In this document: piece by piece, positions 20,809 through 31,245 of the stretch
Layout: every line of letters begins with the position of its first letter
Position numbering within the stretch: the first letter of the stretch is position 1
Assembly (NCBI GenBank): GCA_027013145.1
Contig: JALUXX010000056.1
Coordinates: 1-64,000 of the forward strand
From: Gammaproteobacteria bacterium
GTDB taxonomy: Bacteria; Pseudomonadota; Gammaproteobacteria; 21-64-14
DNA: 64,000 bases
Direction: 5' to 3'
Made by a program: the position numbers and the translations under genes
Notes under the pieces: generated by a model
What the model saw: only the letters and a program-made list of their open reading frames with translations
Database searches by the model: none
Told to the model about the DNA's origin: nothing

Positions 20809-21468
20809 ATGGACCGATCGTCCGCATTCCGCCCGCTCCTCGCCCTGCTCCTGTGGCTGGCGGCACCGGCCGCCCGCGCGGTGTCGAGCATCGGGGTCGT
20901 CGGGTTGTTCGCGAACAAGGCCGTCGTGCAGATCGACGGCCGCCAGCGTGTGCTGAGCGTGGGTCAGACCAGCCCGGAGGGGGTGCGGCTGATCTCCGCG
21001 AACGCCGATTCCGCGGTACTCGAGGTTGACGGGCGCCGCGGCACCTACCGGCTCGGAACCTCGGTCGGGATCGGGCCGGATACCTCCGACGGGGCCGCCA
21101 CGGTGCGGGTCTGGCCGAACGCCTACGGCATGTTCACGACCGTCGGCAGCATCGACACCCTCCCGGTGAACTTCCTGATCGATACCGGCTCGACGTCGGT
21201 GGCGATGAACCGGTTCGAGGCGCGGCGCCTGGGCATCGACTTCCGCGTCGACGGCACGCCGACCTTCGTGCATACCGCGTCGGGGGTGGCGCGCGCCTGG
21301 CGCGTGACCCTGGATCGCGTCCAGGTCGGGCAGATCGCGCTGACCAACGTCGCCGGGGTGGTCCTCGACGGGCGTTCGCCGCCGCACGTCCTGCTCGGGA
21401 TGTCGTTCCTCGGGCGACTGGACATGCGACGCGAAAACGGCGCGCTGGTCCTGCGGAAACGCTACTGA
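20809..21468 (+). CDS. Secreted retropepsin-like aspartic protease (clan AA, TIGR02281-like)
   Basis: The 219-residue protein begins with a signal peptide (MDRSSAFRPLLALLLWLAAPAARA). An N-terminal domain of about 80 residues follows (VVGLFANKAVVQIDGRQRVL), then a single-domain aspartic protease with D125-T-G-S (FLIDTGSTSVAMN) and the C-terminal hydrophobic-glycine element VLLGMSFLGRLDM. Like retroviral and DUF4124-linked periplasmic retropepsins, it would need to dimerise to form the active site. The ATG at 20809 is chosen because it opens the signal peptide. Substrate unknown; the neighbours give no clue. Confidence 0.85.
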   Translation: MDRSSAFRPLLALLLWLAAPAARAVSSIGVVGLFANKAVVQIDGRQRVLSVGQTSPEGVRLISANADSAVLEVDGRRGTYRLGTSVGIGPDTSDGAATVRVWPNAYGMFTTVGSIDTLPVNFLIDTGSTSVAMNRFEARRLGIDFRVDGTPTFVHTASGVARAWRVTLDRVQVGQIALTNVAGVVLDGRSPPHVLLGMSFLGRLDMRRENGALVLRKRY

Positions 21469-21542
21469 TCGGCATATCCCGCCGGCGGGCCGCGGGCGGA
21501 CGGCGGTACGGTATCCGCCGCGCCCGTGCGGCGGTGCGGATC

Positions 21543-22397
21543 TCAGCCGTGCGGCTTCTTGTGCGGGGTGCCGTCCGCCGCGGTCTTGGTCTTGTCGCGC
21601 TGGATCATGGCGTAGGCGGAGTGGTTGTGGATGGACTCGAAATTCTCCGATTCCACCACATAGGCCTCGATGCGCCCGTCCTCATTCAGGCGAACGGCGA
21701 CATCGCGCACCATGTCCTCGACGAACTTCGGGTTGTCGTAGGCGTGCTCGGTGACGTACTTCTCGTCCGGGCGCTTGAGCAGCCCGTAGAGTTCGCACGA
21801 GGCCTCCTTCTCCACCAGGTCGATCAGTTCCTCGATCCACATGAAGCCGCGCGTGCGCGCCATGACGGTGACGTGCGAGCGCTGGTTGTGGGCCCCGTAG
21901 GCGGAGATCTCCTTTGAGCAGGGGCACAGGCTGGTGACCGGAACGACCACGCGGATGTGGGTGCGCACCGCACCGTCGTGGATCTCGCCGATGAGGCTGA
22001 CATCGTAGTCCATCAGGCTCTCGACCTTCGTCACCGGCGCCGCCTTGGTCACGAAGTAGGGAAAGCGCATCTCGATGTGGCCCGATTCGGCCTCCAGCAC
22101 ATCAGTCATCTCGCGCAGCATCTCCTTGAACGACTGTACGCTGATCTCGCGTTCGTGCCGGTTGAGGATCTCCACGAAGCGTGACATGTGCGTGCCCTTG
22201 AAGTCGTGCGGCAGGTTCACGTACATGTTGAAGGTCGCGATCGTGTGCTGCTCGCCTTCGGAGCGGTCCTTGACGCGCACCGGATGGCGGATGTCCTTGA
22301 TTCCGACCTTGTTGATGGCGATGCGGCGCGTATCGGCGCTGCTCTGCACGTCGGCGATGGTGGTCGCGTCGCCGGCCGCGGGGATGGTCGCTTTCAT
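21543..22397 (-). CDS. folE2: GTP cyclohydrolase IB (FolE2)
   Basis: FolE2 converts GTP to dihydroneopterin triphosphate, the entry step to folate and to 7-deazaguanine (queuosine) synthesis. It can use metals other than zinc. The 284-residue protein shows [20 protein letters not shown] at its N-terminus, the active-site cysteine region [20 protein letters not shown] and [20 protein letters not shown]. The start at 22397 (MKATIPAAG) is preferred over the upstream in-frame ATG at 22433, which lies within the queD coding end. It sits 4 bases after queD, whose enzyme consumes its product. No Zur-like operator was recognised. Confidence 0.95.
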   Translation of the reverse strand: MKATIPAAGDATTIADVQSSADTRRIAINKVGIKDIRHPVRVKDRSEGEQHTIATFNMYVNLPHDFKGTHMSRFVEILNRHEREISVQSFKEMLREMTDVLEAESGHIEMRFPYFVTKAAPVTKVESLMDYDVSLIGEIHDGAVRTHIRVVVPVTSLCPCSKEISAYGAHNQRSHVTVMARTRGFMWIEELIDLVEKEASCELYGLLKRPDEKYVTEHAYDNPKFVEDMVRDVAVRLNEDGRIEAYVVESENFESIHNHSAYAMIQRDKTKTAADGTPHKKPHG

Positions 22398-22401
22398 CTT
22401 C

Positions 22402-22785
22402 TCAGGGTTCCTCTGTGTAACGCACGCACGCACGGTCGGTTTCCCACAGCGTCACCGCCAGGACCCGTACCCGCCCGTCGTTGAGGCGCTCGGCCATCCC
22501 GCGATAGAACCACGCGGCAAGATTCTCCGCGGTGGGGTTGAGGCGGTCGAACGGCTCGATCTCGTTCAGATACCGGTGGTCGAGCGCCCCGGCGAGATCG
22601 CGCGCGGCCGTCTTGATCACCTTGAAGTCGACGCCCATGCCCGTCGCGTCCAGCTCGCGGGCCTCCACCTCCACCTCCACCTTCCAATTATGCCCGTGCA
22701 TGCGGGCGCACGCCCCCGGGTATCCCGACAGCGTGTGCGCGGCGGCGAAGTCCGCCAGGATCCTCAGGGTGTAGCGGGCGCCCAT
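22402..22785 (-). CDS. queD: 6-carboxy-5,6,7,8-tetrahydropterin synthase
   Basis: QueD turns dihydroneopterin triphosphate into 6-carboxytetrahydropterin, the second step toward queuosine. The 127-residue protein has [20 protein letters not shown], containing the CxxxHGH motif whose histidines bind zinc and whose cysteine is catalytic. It also has [18 protein letters not shown] and PTAENLAAW. It lies between dxs and folE2 on the minus strand with gaps of 24 and 4 bases, so folE2 and queD form a two-step metabolic pair. An AT-rich stretch (CTAAGATATTAG at 22811-22822) just upstream could carry an additional promoter overlapping the dxs end. Confidence 0.93.
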   Translation of the reverse strand: MGARYTLRILADFAAAHTLSGYPGACARMHGHNWKVEVEVEARELDATGMGVDFKVIKTAARDLAGALDHRYLNEIEPFDRLNPTAENLAAWFYRGMAERLNDGRVRVLAVTLWETDRACVRYTEEP

Positions 22786-22809
22786 GGTCCGGAAAAGTTG
22801 ACCAAATCG

Positions 22810-24708
22810 CTAAGATATTAGTCGACTCGGCGTCGTTTGGCAATCCGCCCGCTCGAGGCAGGCCTCCACGGAGGCGCGAATGCCCGCGGCGTCCAGGCCG
22901 CACTCGGCGAGCTGACGCTCGTGCGCGGCCTGGTCGACGAACCGGTCGGGCAGACCCAGGTGAAGCACCGGGATCACCACCCCGTGCGCGGCGAGACACT
23001 CGCCGACGGCCGATCCGGCGCCGCCGGCGACGACGTTCTCCTCCGCGGTGACGAGGAGGTCATGCCCTTCGGCCAGCCGCAGGATCAGCTCGGCGTCGAG
23101 GGGTTTGACGAAACGCATGTTCGCCACGGTGGCGTCGAGCGCCTCGCCGACCTCGAGGCAGGGAGCCAGCAGGCTGCCGAACGCGAGCAGTGCGACACGC
23201 CGCCCCTTGCGGCGGACCTCGCCGCGCCCGAGCGGCAGCGGTTCGAGCCCGGGCTCGATCGTCGCGCCGGGACCGCGCCCGCGCGGGTAGCGGACCGCCG
23301 CGGGCCCGTCGTGCAGGAAGCCCGTGGTGAGCATGCGCCGGCATTCGTTCTCGTCCGCCGGCGCCATCACCACCAGGTTCGGGACGCAGCGCAGGTAGCT
23401 CAGATCGAAGCTCCCGGCGTGCGTCGCCCCGTCGGCGCCGACGAGACCGGCGCGGTCGATCGCGAACAGGACGGGGAGATCCTGGATCGCGACGTCGTGG
23501 ATCAACTGGTCATAGGCGCGCTGGAGGAACGTGGAGTAGATCGCCACCACCGGCTTGAGGCCCTCGCAGGCGAGTCCGGCGGCGAGTGTGACCGCGTGCT
23601 GCTCGGCGATGCCCACGTCGAAGTAGCGCTCGGCGAAACGCTCGGAGAACTCGACCAGACCGGAGCCCTCGCGCATCGCCGGGGTGATCCCGATCAGGGC
23701 GGGGTCGCGTTCGGCCATGTCGCACAGCCAGCGGCCGAAGACCTGTGTGTAGCTGGGTCCGGCGGCGGGCGCCTTCGGGATCTGCCCGGTCTGCGGATCG
23801 AAGGCGGTGACGCCGTGATAGGCGAGCGGGTCGCGCTCGGCCGGCGCGTATCCCTTGCCCTTGCGGGTGATGACGTGCAGCAGTCGCGGCCCGTCGAGAT
23901 CGCGCAGATTCCGCAGCGTACGCACCAGGCCCGGGAGGTCGTGGCCGTCGATCGGGCCGATATAGTTGAAGCCGAGTTCCTCGAAGAGGGTCCCGGGAAC
24001 GAGCATCCCCTTCATGTGCTCCTCGGCCCGGCGCGCGAACTCCTTGACCGGCGGGACATGGCGCAGCACGCTCTTGCCGCCTTCGCGCATGGTCGAATAG
24101 ATCTTACCGGCCAGGATGCGTCCGAGGTGTTTCTGCAGGCCGCCGACGTTGGGCGAGATCGACATGTCGTTGTCGTTGAGCACGACGAGCAGGTCGGCGT
24201 GCAGGTCGCCGGCGTGGTTGAGCGCCTCGAAGGCCAGCCCCGCGGTCATCGCGCCGTCACCGATTACCGCCACCGCCTTGCGCGTGGAGCCGGCGCGCCG
24301 CGCGCCCAGCGCCATGCCCAGGGCGGCGCTGATCGAAGTGCTGGAATGACCGACCCCGAAGGTGTCATAGGGGCTCTCGCTGCGCTTGGGAAAGCCGGAC
24401 AGCCCGCCGGCCTGCCGCATGGTCGCCATTGCCTCGCGCCGGCCGGTGAGGATCTTGTGCGGGTAGCTCTGATGCCCGACATCCCAGACCAGGCGGTCTT
24501 CGGGTGTGGCGAACACGTAGTGCAACGCGATGGTCAGCTCCACCGTCCCCAGACCCGCCGCGAGGTGCCCGCCGGTGCGTGCCACCGACTCGACGAGGAA
24601 CGCGCGCAGCTCGGCGGCGAGCGCTTCGAGGCGCTCTTCCGGGAGTGCGCGCAGCGCCTCCGGCGTGTCGATCGAGGAGAGCAGGGGATAACGGGATTGG
24701 AAATTCAT
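22810..24708 (-). CDS. dxs: 1-deoxy-D-xylulose-5-phosphate synthase
   Basis: Dxs is the thiamine-diphosphate enzyme that condenses pyruvate and glyceraldehyde 3-phosphate at the start of the MEP isoprenoid pathway. The product of 632 residues contains [18 protein letters not shown], the ThDP motif GDGAMTAG...[22 protein letters not shown], and the catalytic region [12 protein letters not shown]. The start at 24708 ([14 protein letters not shown]) matches the family; the longer frame to 25014 overlaps ispA and is spurious. It is downstream of ispA by 79 bases in the conserved xseB-ispA-dxs operon. Confidence 0.98.
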   Translation of the reverse strand: MNFQSRYPLLSSIDTPEALRALPEERLEALAAELRAFLVESVARTGGHLAAGLGTVELTIALHYVFATPEDRLVWDVGHQSYPHKILTGRREAMATMRQAGGLSGFPKRSESPYDTFGVGHSSTSISAALGMALGARRAGSTRKAVAVIGDGAMTAGLAFEALNHAGDLHADLLVVLNDNDMSISPNVGGLQKHLGRILAGKIYSTMREGGKSVLRHVPPVKEFARRAEEHMKGMLVPGTLFEELGFNYIGPIDGHDLPGLVRTLRNLRDLDGPRLLHVITRKGKGYAPAERDPLAYHGVTAFDPQTGQIPKAPAAGPSYTQVFGRWLCDMAERDPALIGITPAMREGSGLVEFSERFAERYFDVGIAEQHAVTLAAGLACEGLKPVVAIYSTFLQRAYDQLIHDVAIQDLPVLFAIDRAGLVGADGATHAGSFDLSYLRCVPNLVVMAPADENECRRMLTTGFLHDGPAAVRYPRGRGPGATIEPGLEPLPLGRGEVRRKGRRVALLAFGSLLAPCLEVGEALDATVANMRFVKPLDAELILRLAEGHDLLVTAEENVVAGGAGSAVGECLAAHGVVIPVLHLGLPDRFVDQAAHERQLAECGLDAAGIRASVEACLERADCQTTPSRLIS

Positions 24709-24787
24709 GCGATTGGCACCGCGCTTCAGTTGGCTGGGTCGGAGCCGGGCGGTTCGCCGTTCGCGGCGTCCGCCGGGGTCCGTCCGA

Positions 24788-25705
24788 TCAGTGGTTGCGC
24801 TCCACCGTGTAGGCGGCGATCCAGCGCAGCGGGTCGGCACGCTCGTCGAGCGTCGCCAGGGCGTCCATGGTCTCCTCGAACAGCTCCCGGGCGCGCAGCT
24901 TCGCCGGTCCGGGCCCCAGGAGCGCCGGGTAGGTCGGCTTCGCCCGCGCGGCGTCGGCCCCCTGGGTCTTGCCCAGCGTCCCGGTCTCGCCCTCGACGTC
25001 GAGGATGTCGTCACGAATCTGAAACGCGAGCCCGATACACTTGGCGTAGCGATCCAGACGTTCGATGATCCCGTCGTCGGTCGCCGGCGAGCTGTAGGCC
25101 CCGAGCAGGACGCTCGCCCGGATGAGCGCGCCGGTCTTGTGGATGTGCATGTCCTCCAGTTCGGCCAGATTCAGCTTGCGTCCCTCGGCCGCCAGATCGA
25201 TGGCCTGGCCGCCGGCCATCCCGCGCGAGCCCGAGGCCGCCGCCAGGGTCTCGACCATGCGCAACCGCGCCGCGGCCGGAAGCGCGGGCCCGGTCTGCCC
25301 GGCGGGATCGTGGACTAGGACGTGGAAGGCCAGCGATTGCAGGGCGTCGCCGACGAGCAGGGCGGTGGCCTCACCGTAGGCGCGGTGACAGGTCGGCTTT
25401 CCGCGGCGCAGGTCGTCGTTGTCCATCGCCGGCAGATCGTCATGAACGAGAGAATAGGCGTGAATCAGCTCCACCGCGCAGGCCGGGGCGTCGAGCAGCG
25501 CCGCGGGCGTGTCGAGCGCCGCGCCGGCGGCGTAGACCAGGGCCGGGCGGATGCGCTTGCCTGCGCCGAGTACGGCATAACGCATCGCCTCGTGGAGATG
25601 CGTCGGATGCGTGCCGGCCGGCGGAAGCGCGTGCTCCAGCGCCCGTTCGACGCGGGCCTGATGGAAACGCAGCCACTCCTGGAAGGGGTTGGGGCTATTC
25701 TTCAC
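24788..25705 (-). CDS. ispA: Farnesyl diphosphate synthase (polyprenyl synthetase)
   Basis: IspA elongates dimethylallyl diphosphate with isopentenyl diphosphate to geranyl and farnesyl diphosphate. The 305-residue protein shows GKRIRPAL, the first Asp-rich motif [18 protein letters not shown], and the second, [12 protein letters not shown], as in short-chain prenyltransferases. The coding start overlaps the end of xseB by 11 bases, so the pair is translationally coupled. Together with dxs it groups the first and a late step of isoprenoid synthesis. Confidence 0.96.
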   Translation of the reverse strand: MKNSPNPFQEWLRFHQARVERALEHALPPAGTHPTHLHEAMRYAVLGAGKRIRPALVYAAGAALDTPAALLDAPACAVELIHAYSLVHDDLPAMDNDDLRRGKPTCHRAYGEATALLVGDALQSLAFHVLVHDPAGQTGPALPAAARLRMVETLAAASGSRGMAGGQAIDLAAEGRKLNLAELEDMHIHKTGALIRASVLLGAYSSPATDDGIIERLDRYAKCIGLAFQIRDDILDVEGETGTLGKTQGADAARAKPTYPALLGPGPAKLRARELFEETMDALATLDERADPLRWIAAYTVERNH

Positions 25706-25934
25706 TGGCGAACGGGACGGTCTCGGCGCGGTCCCCGGTCCGGACCAGCCGTTCGACTTTCTGTTCGGCTTCCTTGAGGGCGCGCTGACAGGCGCGGGTC
25801 AGTTGGATGCCCCGTTCGAAGCACTTCAGGGATTCCTCCAGGGTCAGTTCCCCCTGCTCCATCCGTGAGACCAGTTCCTCCAGCTCCTTCAAGGCCTTTT
25901 CGAAGTCCAGAGGGGAACTGGTTTTTTTGGCCAC
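25695..25934 (-). CDS. xseB: Exodeoxyribonuclease VII small subunit
   Basis: XseB is the small coiled-coil subunit that joins XseA in exonuclease VII, which degrades single-stranded DNA. The protein has the family's FEKALKELEELVSRMEQGEL, LEESLKCFERGIQL and ALKEAEQKVERL. The GTG at 25934 gives MAKKTSSPLDFEKAL, which aligns with the usual opening and has GGAG nine bases upstream. The TTG at 25943 also begins an open frame but sits directly against that ribosome site. It leads the ispA-dxs operon. Confidence 0.94.
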   Translation of the reverse strand: MAKKTSSPLDFEKALKELEELVSRMEQGELTLEESLKCFERGIQLTRACQRALKEAEQKVERLVRTGDRAETVPFASEE

Positions 25935-26027
25935 GGCTTGCAACTCCGGAAAATCGCGCCTACGTTACCTTAGCGCTCCCGCGCGGGTCAAATGAGCCCC
26001 GGGCGCGGCCGTCCCGCGTACGGGTTC

Positions 26028-26062
26028 TTGACAGTTTTATCATATCGGTATAGGGTTATACC
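26028..26062 (+). promoter_or_regulatory. TTGACA element and GGTATA dyad upstream of rubrerythrin
   Basis: A consensus TTGACA (26028-26033) is followed by TATAGG at 26049, a spacing of 15. A perfect dyad overlaps the latter, GGTATA-GGGT-TATACC (26047-26062). This may be a second, FNR-independent promoter under an unknown operator, upstream of the FNR box. The local AT content is strikingly above that of the window. Confidence 0.5.
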
Positions 26063-26073
26063 CCGATTTAGAA

Positions 26074-26087
26074 TTGATCTAAATCAA
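26074..26087 (+). promoter_or_regulatory. Perfect FNR/ANR box, class II position
   Basis: TTGAT-CTAA-ATCAA matches the FNR consensus TTGAT-N4-ATCAA at every specified base. Its centre is at 26080.5. A -10-like TATGCT lies at 26109-26114, so a start site near 26122 would place the box at -41.5, the classic class II activation position. It controls the rubrerythrin gene, whose ATG is at 26150. The surrounding sequence also forms a wider overlapping dyad, GATTTAGA-ATTGA-TCTAAATC. Confidence 0.8.
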
Positions 26088-26108
26088 TGCGCGGGCGGTC
26101 CCGCGCCG

Positions 26109-26114
26109 TATGCT
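26109..26114 (+). promoter_or_regulatory. -10 box of the FNR-dependent rubrerythrin promoter
   Basis: TATGCT lies 28 bases from the FNR-box centre, giving a start near 26121-26122 and a leader of about 28 bases with the ribosome site ACGGAGGAA before ATG 26150. The geometry supports an activator-dependent promoter without a -35 hexamer of its own. Confidence 0.65.
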
Positions 26115-26149
26115 GTTCACCAACCCCGATTGACGGAGGAACTGCACCC

Positions 26150-26569
26150 ATGGAACTCAAAGGCAGCAAGACGCAGGACAACCTGAAGGCGGCCTTCGCC
26201 GGGGAGTCCCAGGCCAATCGCCGTTACCTGTATTTCGCCTCCAAGGCCGACGTCGAGGGCTACAACGACGTCGCGGCGGTATTCCGTTCCACCGCCGAGG
26301 GCGAGACCGGGCACGCATTCGGGCATCTGGAGTACCTGGAGGCGATCGGCGATCCGGCCACCGATCAGCCGATCGGCAAGACGTCCGACAACCTCAAGTC
26401 CGCCATTGCGGGCGAGACCCACGAGTACACGGACATGTATCCGGGCATGGCGCGCACCGCGCGTGAGGAAGGCTTCGACGAGATCGCCGACTGGTTCGAG
26501 ACGCTGGCGAAGGCGGAGCGTTCGCACGCCAACCGGTTCCAGAAGTCACTGGACGCGCTGGAGGACTGA
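26150..26569 (+). CDS. Rubrerythrin-type diiron protein lacking rubredoxin domain
   Basis: Rubrerythrins are diiron proteins that reduce hydrogen peroxide or otherwise protect against oxidative stress. This one has 139 residues and consists only of the four-helix diiron domain. The two half-sites are visible as [16 protein letters not shown] with [15 protein letters not shown], and [17 protein letters not shown] with [11 protein letters not shown], giving the paired E and ExxH ligands. The C-terminal CxxC rubredoxin domain of classical rubrerythrin is absent, so electrons must come from a separate partner; the Fe-S protein downstream is a candidate. The start at 26150 follows ACGGAGGAA. An FNR-type box and promoter lie directly upstream. 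A hairpin lies after the stop. Confidence 0.9.
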   Translation: MELKGSKTQDNLKAAFAGESQANRRYLYFASKADVEGYNDVAAVFRSTAEGETGHAFGHLEYLEAIGDPATDQPIGKTSDNLKSAIAGETHEYTDMYPGMARTAREEGFDEIADWFETLAKAERSHANRFQKSLDALED

Positions 26570-26589
26570 GGCGCCCGGTCCGGCCCCGG

Positions 26590-26612
26590 CGAGGGGGCCC
26601 TCGGCCCCCTCG
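26590..26612 (+). terminator. Perfect 10-bp hairpin after rubrerythrin
   Basis: CGAGGGGGCC-CTC-GGCCCCCTCG forms a very stable stem-loop 20 bases after the rubrerythrin stop. There is no T-run after it, so it may be a partial terminator or an mRNA 3'-end stabiliser that sets a higher rubrerythrin level than that of the two downstream genes. Confidence 0.55.
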
Positions 26613-26693
26613 TTGCGGTGTCGGTACGAACGGCCGACTTCACTCACACATCGACGCGCGCCGGGTCATTCCGGCGTGCGCGGGGATCCGCGT

Positions 26694-28049
26694 ATGTCGA
26701 CGCCGGCGAAGGAAGGGGTTCGGGAAGGCAGTCTGGAGATGCCGCAGCGCCATCCGGTCGATTGGCGCGACCCGGATTTCTACGACGAACAGGCCCTGCT
26801 TCGGGAGATGGAGCGCGAGTTCGACATCTGCCACGGATGTCGGCGTTGCGTGAGCCTGTGCCAGGCGTTCCCGGCACTGTTCGATCTGATCGACGAGTCC
26901 GAGACGATGGAGGTCGACGGCGTCGCCAAGAGCGACTACTGGAAGGTCGTCGACCACTGTTATCTGTGCGACCTGTGCTTCATGACCAAGTGCCCGTACG
27001 TCCCGCCGCACGAGTGGAACATGGACTTCCCGCACCTGATGCTGCGGGCCAAGGCGTTCCGGTTCAAACGCGACGGGGCCCGCTTCCGCGACCGTCTGCT
27101 GACCTCGACCGACGCGGTCGGGCGCCTCGCCGGTATTCCCGTCGTTGCACAGGTGGTCAACGCCGTCAACCGCAACGCCGCGGCGCGGCGGGTGCTTGAG
27201 CGTACGCTCGAGGTGAGCGCCGAGGCCCCGTTGCCGGAGTACCAGGCGCGGCCCTTGCGGCGCCGGCCGGCGGTGCGCCGGCATACCCCCCTGGAGACCG
27301 CGCCGGAGGCGGCCGGCCCGACGCGCGGGCGCGTGGCCCTCTACGCGACGTGCTACGGCAGCTACAACGAACCGGGCCTGGGCGAGGATCTGATCGCGGT
27401 CTTCGAGCACAACCGCATCCCGGTGCGCCTCGTCGAGCGCGAGCGCTGTTGCGGGATGCCCAAGCTGGAGCTCGGCGACCTGGAGACGGTCGAGCGGCTC
27501 AAAGAGGAGAACATCCCGGTGCTCGCGCGCCACGTGGACGAGGGCTGGGACATCGTCGCCCCGATGCCGTCCTGCGTGCTGATGTACAAGCAGGAACTGC
27601 CGCTGCTGTTTCCGGACGACCCTGAAGTGCGGAAGGTCCGGGAGGCGATCTTCGATCCGTTCGAATACCTGTCTCTGCGCCACCGCCACGGCAAGCTCAA
27701 TACCGACTTCCGTAACCCCCTGGGCACCATCGCCTACCATGCGGCCTGCCACCTGCGCGTGCAGAACATGGGACTCAAGACCCGGGACCTGCTCGCGCTG
27801 ATACCCGACACGCGCATCGAGGTCGTCGAACGCTGTTCCGGCCACGACGGTACCTATGCGGTCAAGCGCGAGACGCACGAGTTCTCCGTGAAGATCGGGC
27901 GCCCGGTGGTGGAGCGCGTGCGCAAGTTCGCGGCCGATCACTACACCAGCGACTGCGCACTCGCGGGTCATCAGATCGGCTACGGGCTGGCCGACGGCAG
28001 CGCGCCGGAGCACCCGCTGCGTCTGCTGCGGCTGGCATATGGAATCTGA
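26694..28049 (+). CDS. GlpC/HdrD-like Fe-S oxidoreductase subunit (double 4Fe-4S and CCG-type domains)
   Basis: The 451-residue cytoplasmic protein has two N-terminal cysteine clusters, CHGCRRCVSLC and CYLCDLCFMTKCPYVPP, each able to hold a 4Fe-4S centre. Two HdrB/GlpC-type cysteine domains follow: ATCYGSYN...ERCCGMPK...PSCVLMYK, and a second where CCG has become CSG (AACHLRVQ...ERCSGHDG...SDCALAGH). Related domains hold unusual Fe-S clusters in heterodisulfide reductase and GlpC. No flavin-binding partner is adjacent, so the electron donor is unknown. ATG 26694 has GGGGA seven bases upstream; a second ATG at 26739, beginning nearer to conserved HPVDW, is also possible. It sits between rubrerythrin and a DUF3501 gene, a grouping I recall from other Proteobacteria, and a redox partnership with rubrerythrin is inferred. 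Confidence 0.85.
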   Translation: MSTPAKEGVREGSLEMPQRHPVDWRDPDFYDEQALLREMEREFDICHGCRRCVSLCQAFPALFDLIDESETMEVDGVAKSDYWKVVDHCYLCDLCFMTKCPYVPPHEWNMDFPHLMLRAKAFRFKRDGARFRDRLLTSTDAVGRLAGIPVVAQVVNAVNRNAAARRVLERTLEVSAEAPLPEYQARPLRRRPAVRRHTPLETAPEAAGPTRGRVALYATCYGSYNEPGLGEDLIAVFEHNRIPVRLVERERCCGMPKLELGDLETVERLKEENIPVLARHVDEGWDIVAPMPSCVLMYKQELPLLFPDDPEVRKVREAIFDPFEYLSLRHRHGKLNTDFRNPLGTIAYHAACHLRVQNMGLKTRDLLALIPDTRIEVVERCSGHDGTYAVKRETHEFSVKIGRPVVERVRKFAADHYTSDCALAGHQIGYGLADGSAPEHPLRLLRLAYGI

Positions 28050-28084
28050 GGCGCGCCGCTGACGGCGCGCCCCGGGGAGATGAG

Positions 28085-28669
28085 ATGCAGGAACTGACAC
28101 GGGAAGACCTCTATTCACTTGAGCGCTACGCCGAGCTGCGTTCGGACTTCCGCAACCGGGTCATGGCGCACAAGCGCGATCGCCGGCTCGCCCTCGGGGA
28201 GCACGTGGTGCTCTATTTCGAGGACCGCCTGACCATGCAGTACCAGATCCAGGAGATGTTGCGCGCGGAGCGCATCTTCGAGGCGGCGGGGATTCAGGAG
28301 GAGCTGGATGCCTACAATCCGCTCATCCCGCGCGGACGCGACTGGCGCGCGACGATGATGATCGAGTACGCGGACGTCGAGGAGCGGCGCCGCGAGCTGA
28401 GCCGGCTGATCGGTATCGAGGACCGCGTCTGGATGCGGGTTGCGGGCTTCGAGCCGGTATACGCGATCGCCGACGAGGACCTCGAACGGGATACCGCCGA
28501 GAAGACCTCAGCGGTGCATTTCGTCCGCTTCGATCTGAGCGCGGGAATGGCCGCCGCGGCCAAGGCCGGTGCGGCGCTTGCCGCCGGCGTCGACCACGAG
28601 CGTTACACCGAGACGGTGGATCCGATCCCAGAAGCGGTACGCAGGTCGCTGGTCAACGACCTCGACTGA
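28085..28669 (+). CDS. DUF3501 family protein
   Basis: This 194-residue soluble protein, recognised as DUF3501, opens with LTREDLYSLERYAELRSDFRNRVMAHKRDRR and contains HVVLYFEDRLTMQYQIQEMLRAERIF and NPLIPRGRDWRATMMIEY. It has no signal peptide, cysteine clusters or known catalytic motif. It follows the Fe-S protein by 35 bases with a GGGGAGATGAG ribosome site. Its constant company with the rubrerythrin and Fe-S genes suggests an accessory or structural role in the same redox module; the function is unknown. Confidence 0.85.
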   Translation: MQELTREDLYSLERYAELRSDFRNRVMAHKRDRRLALGEHVVLYFEDRLTMQYQIQEMLRAERIFEAAGIQEELDAYNPLIPRGRDWRATMMIEYADVEERRRELSRLIGIEDRVWMRVAGFEPVYAIADEDLERDTAEKTSAVHFVRFDLSAGMAAAAKAGAALAAGVDHERYTETVDPIPEAVRRSLVNDLD

Positions 28670-28735
28670 GGGCGCCGGGAGACGAGCCGCGCGGTCGCTG
28701 CGGCCCCCTTGTCTGCCGCCGGGACTTCGCGGACA

Positions 28736-29293
28736 ATGGCGCGCGTGATTTCGCCGCGGCGCAGCGTCTCTCCGGTAGTGCTGATGCTCATGGGCGCCGT
28801 GCTGGCGCTCGCCGGCTGTCAGGTACAGCCGCCGGAGTCGGTTCCGTTCCTGACCGAACGCCCGCTGCCGGCGCGGCCGGTACCGCCGCCGCCGTTTCCC
28901 GGGCGCGACACCGCGCTGCTCGGTTTTGCGGTGCCGGGTCGGGACACGTCCTTCCGCTACGCCCTGGATCCGGGATCGATCACCCGGGGGCGAGACGGCG
29001 TCATGCGGTACGTGGTCGTGATCTCGGCGCCCGGCGGGGTGCGCAACGTCCTCTATCAGGGCATGCGGTGCGGGGCCCGGCAGTACCTTACTTATGCCGT
29101 AGGATTCGGGGACGGTCCGTTCGCGCCGGTCCGGCGGCTGCGCTGGCGGCGGCTCGACGACGGATCCGACGGATATCTGGGTGTCCTCTATCGTGATTAT
29201 CTCTGCGATTCCTTCGGGGCGCCGCGCGCCCCGCGCGCGGTACTGCGCCTGCTGCGCCGGCCCGGCTGGACGGAGGGGTCCGGTGACCGCTGA
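28736..29293 (+). CDS. CNP1-like family lipoprotein
   Basis: The 185-residue protein starts with a lipoprotein signal peptide; the lipobox LALAGC places the acylated cysteine at residue 28. A proline-rich linker follows (PLPARPVPPPPFP), then the CNP1-like domain: SFRYALDPGSITRGRDGVMRYVVVISAPGGVRNVLYQGMRCGARQYLTYAVG, where two cysteines (MRC and YLC) may pair. The function of the CNP1-like family is not known. The ATG at 28736 is preferred over the in-frame ATG at 28709 because it gives a compact signal peptide. It lies between the DUF3501 gene and parE on the same strand with no clear link to either. Confidence 0.75.
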   Translation: MARVISPRRSVSPVVLMLMGAVLALAGCQVQPPESVPFLTERPLPARPVPPPPFPGRDTALLGFAVPGRDTSFRYALDPGSITRGRDGVMRYVVVISAPGGVRNVLYQGMRCGARQYLTYAVGFGDGPFAPVRRLRWRRLDDGSDGYLGVLYRDYLCDSFGAPRAPRAVLRLLRRPGWTEGSGDR

Positions 29294-31210
<1,917 letters not shown>

Positions 31211-31245
31211 GGCCGCGCGCAGGCCCAGGAGGGATCGACCGCACC

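Noticed and set aside
26664-26692. GTCATTCCGGCG-type palindrome before the Fe-S gene
   Set aside because: It resembles a common dispersed repeat fragment but is a single imperfect copy here, so it is not listed as a separate element.
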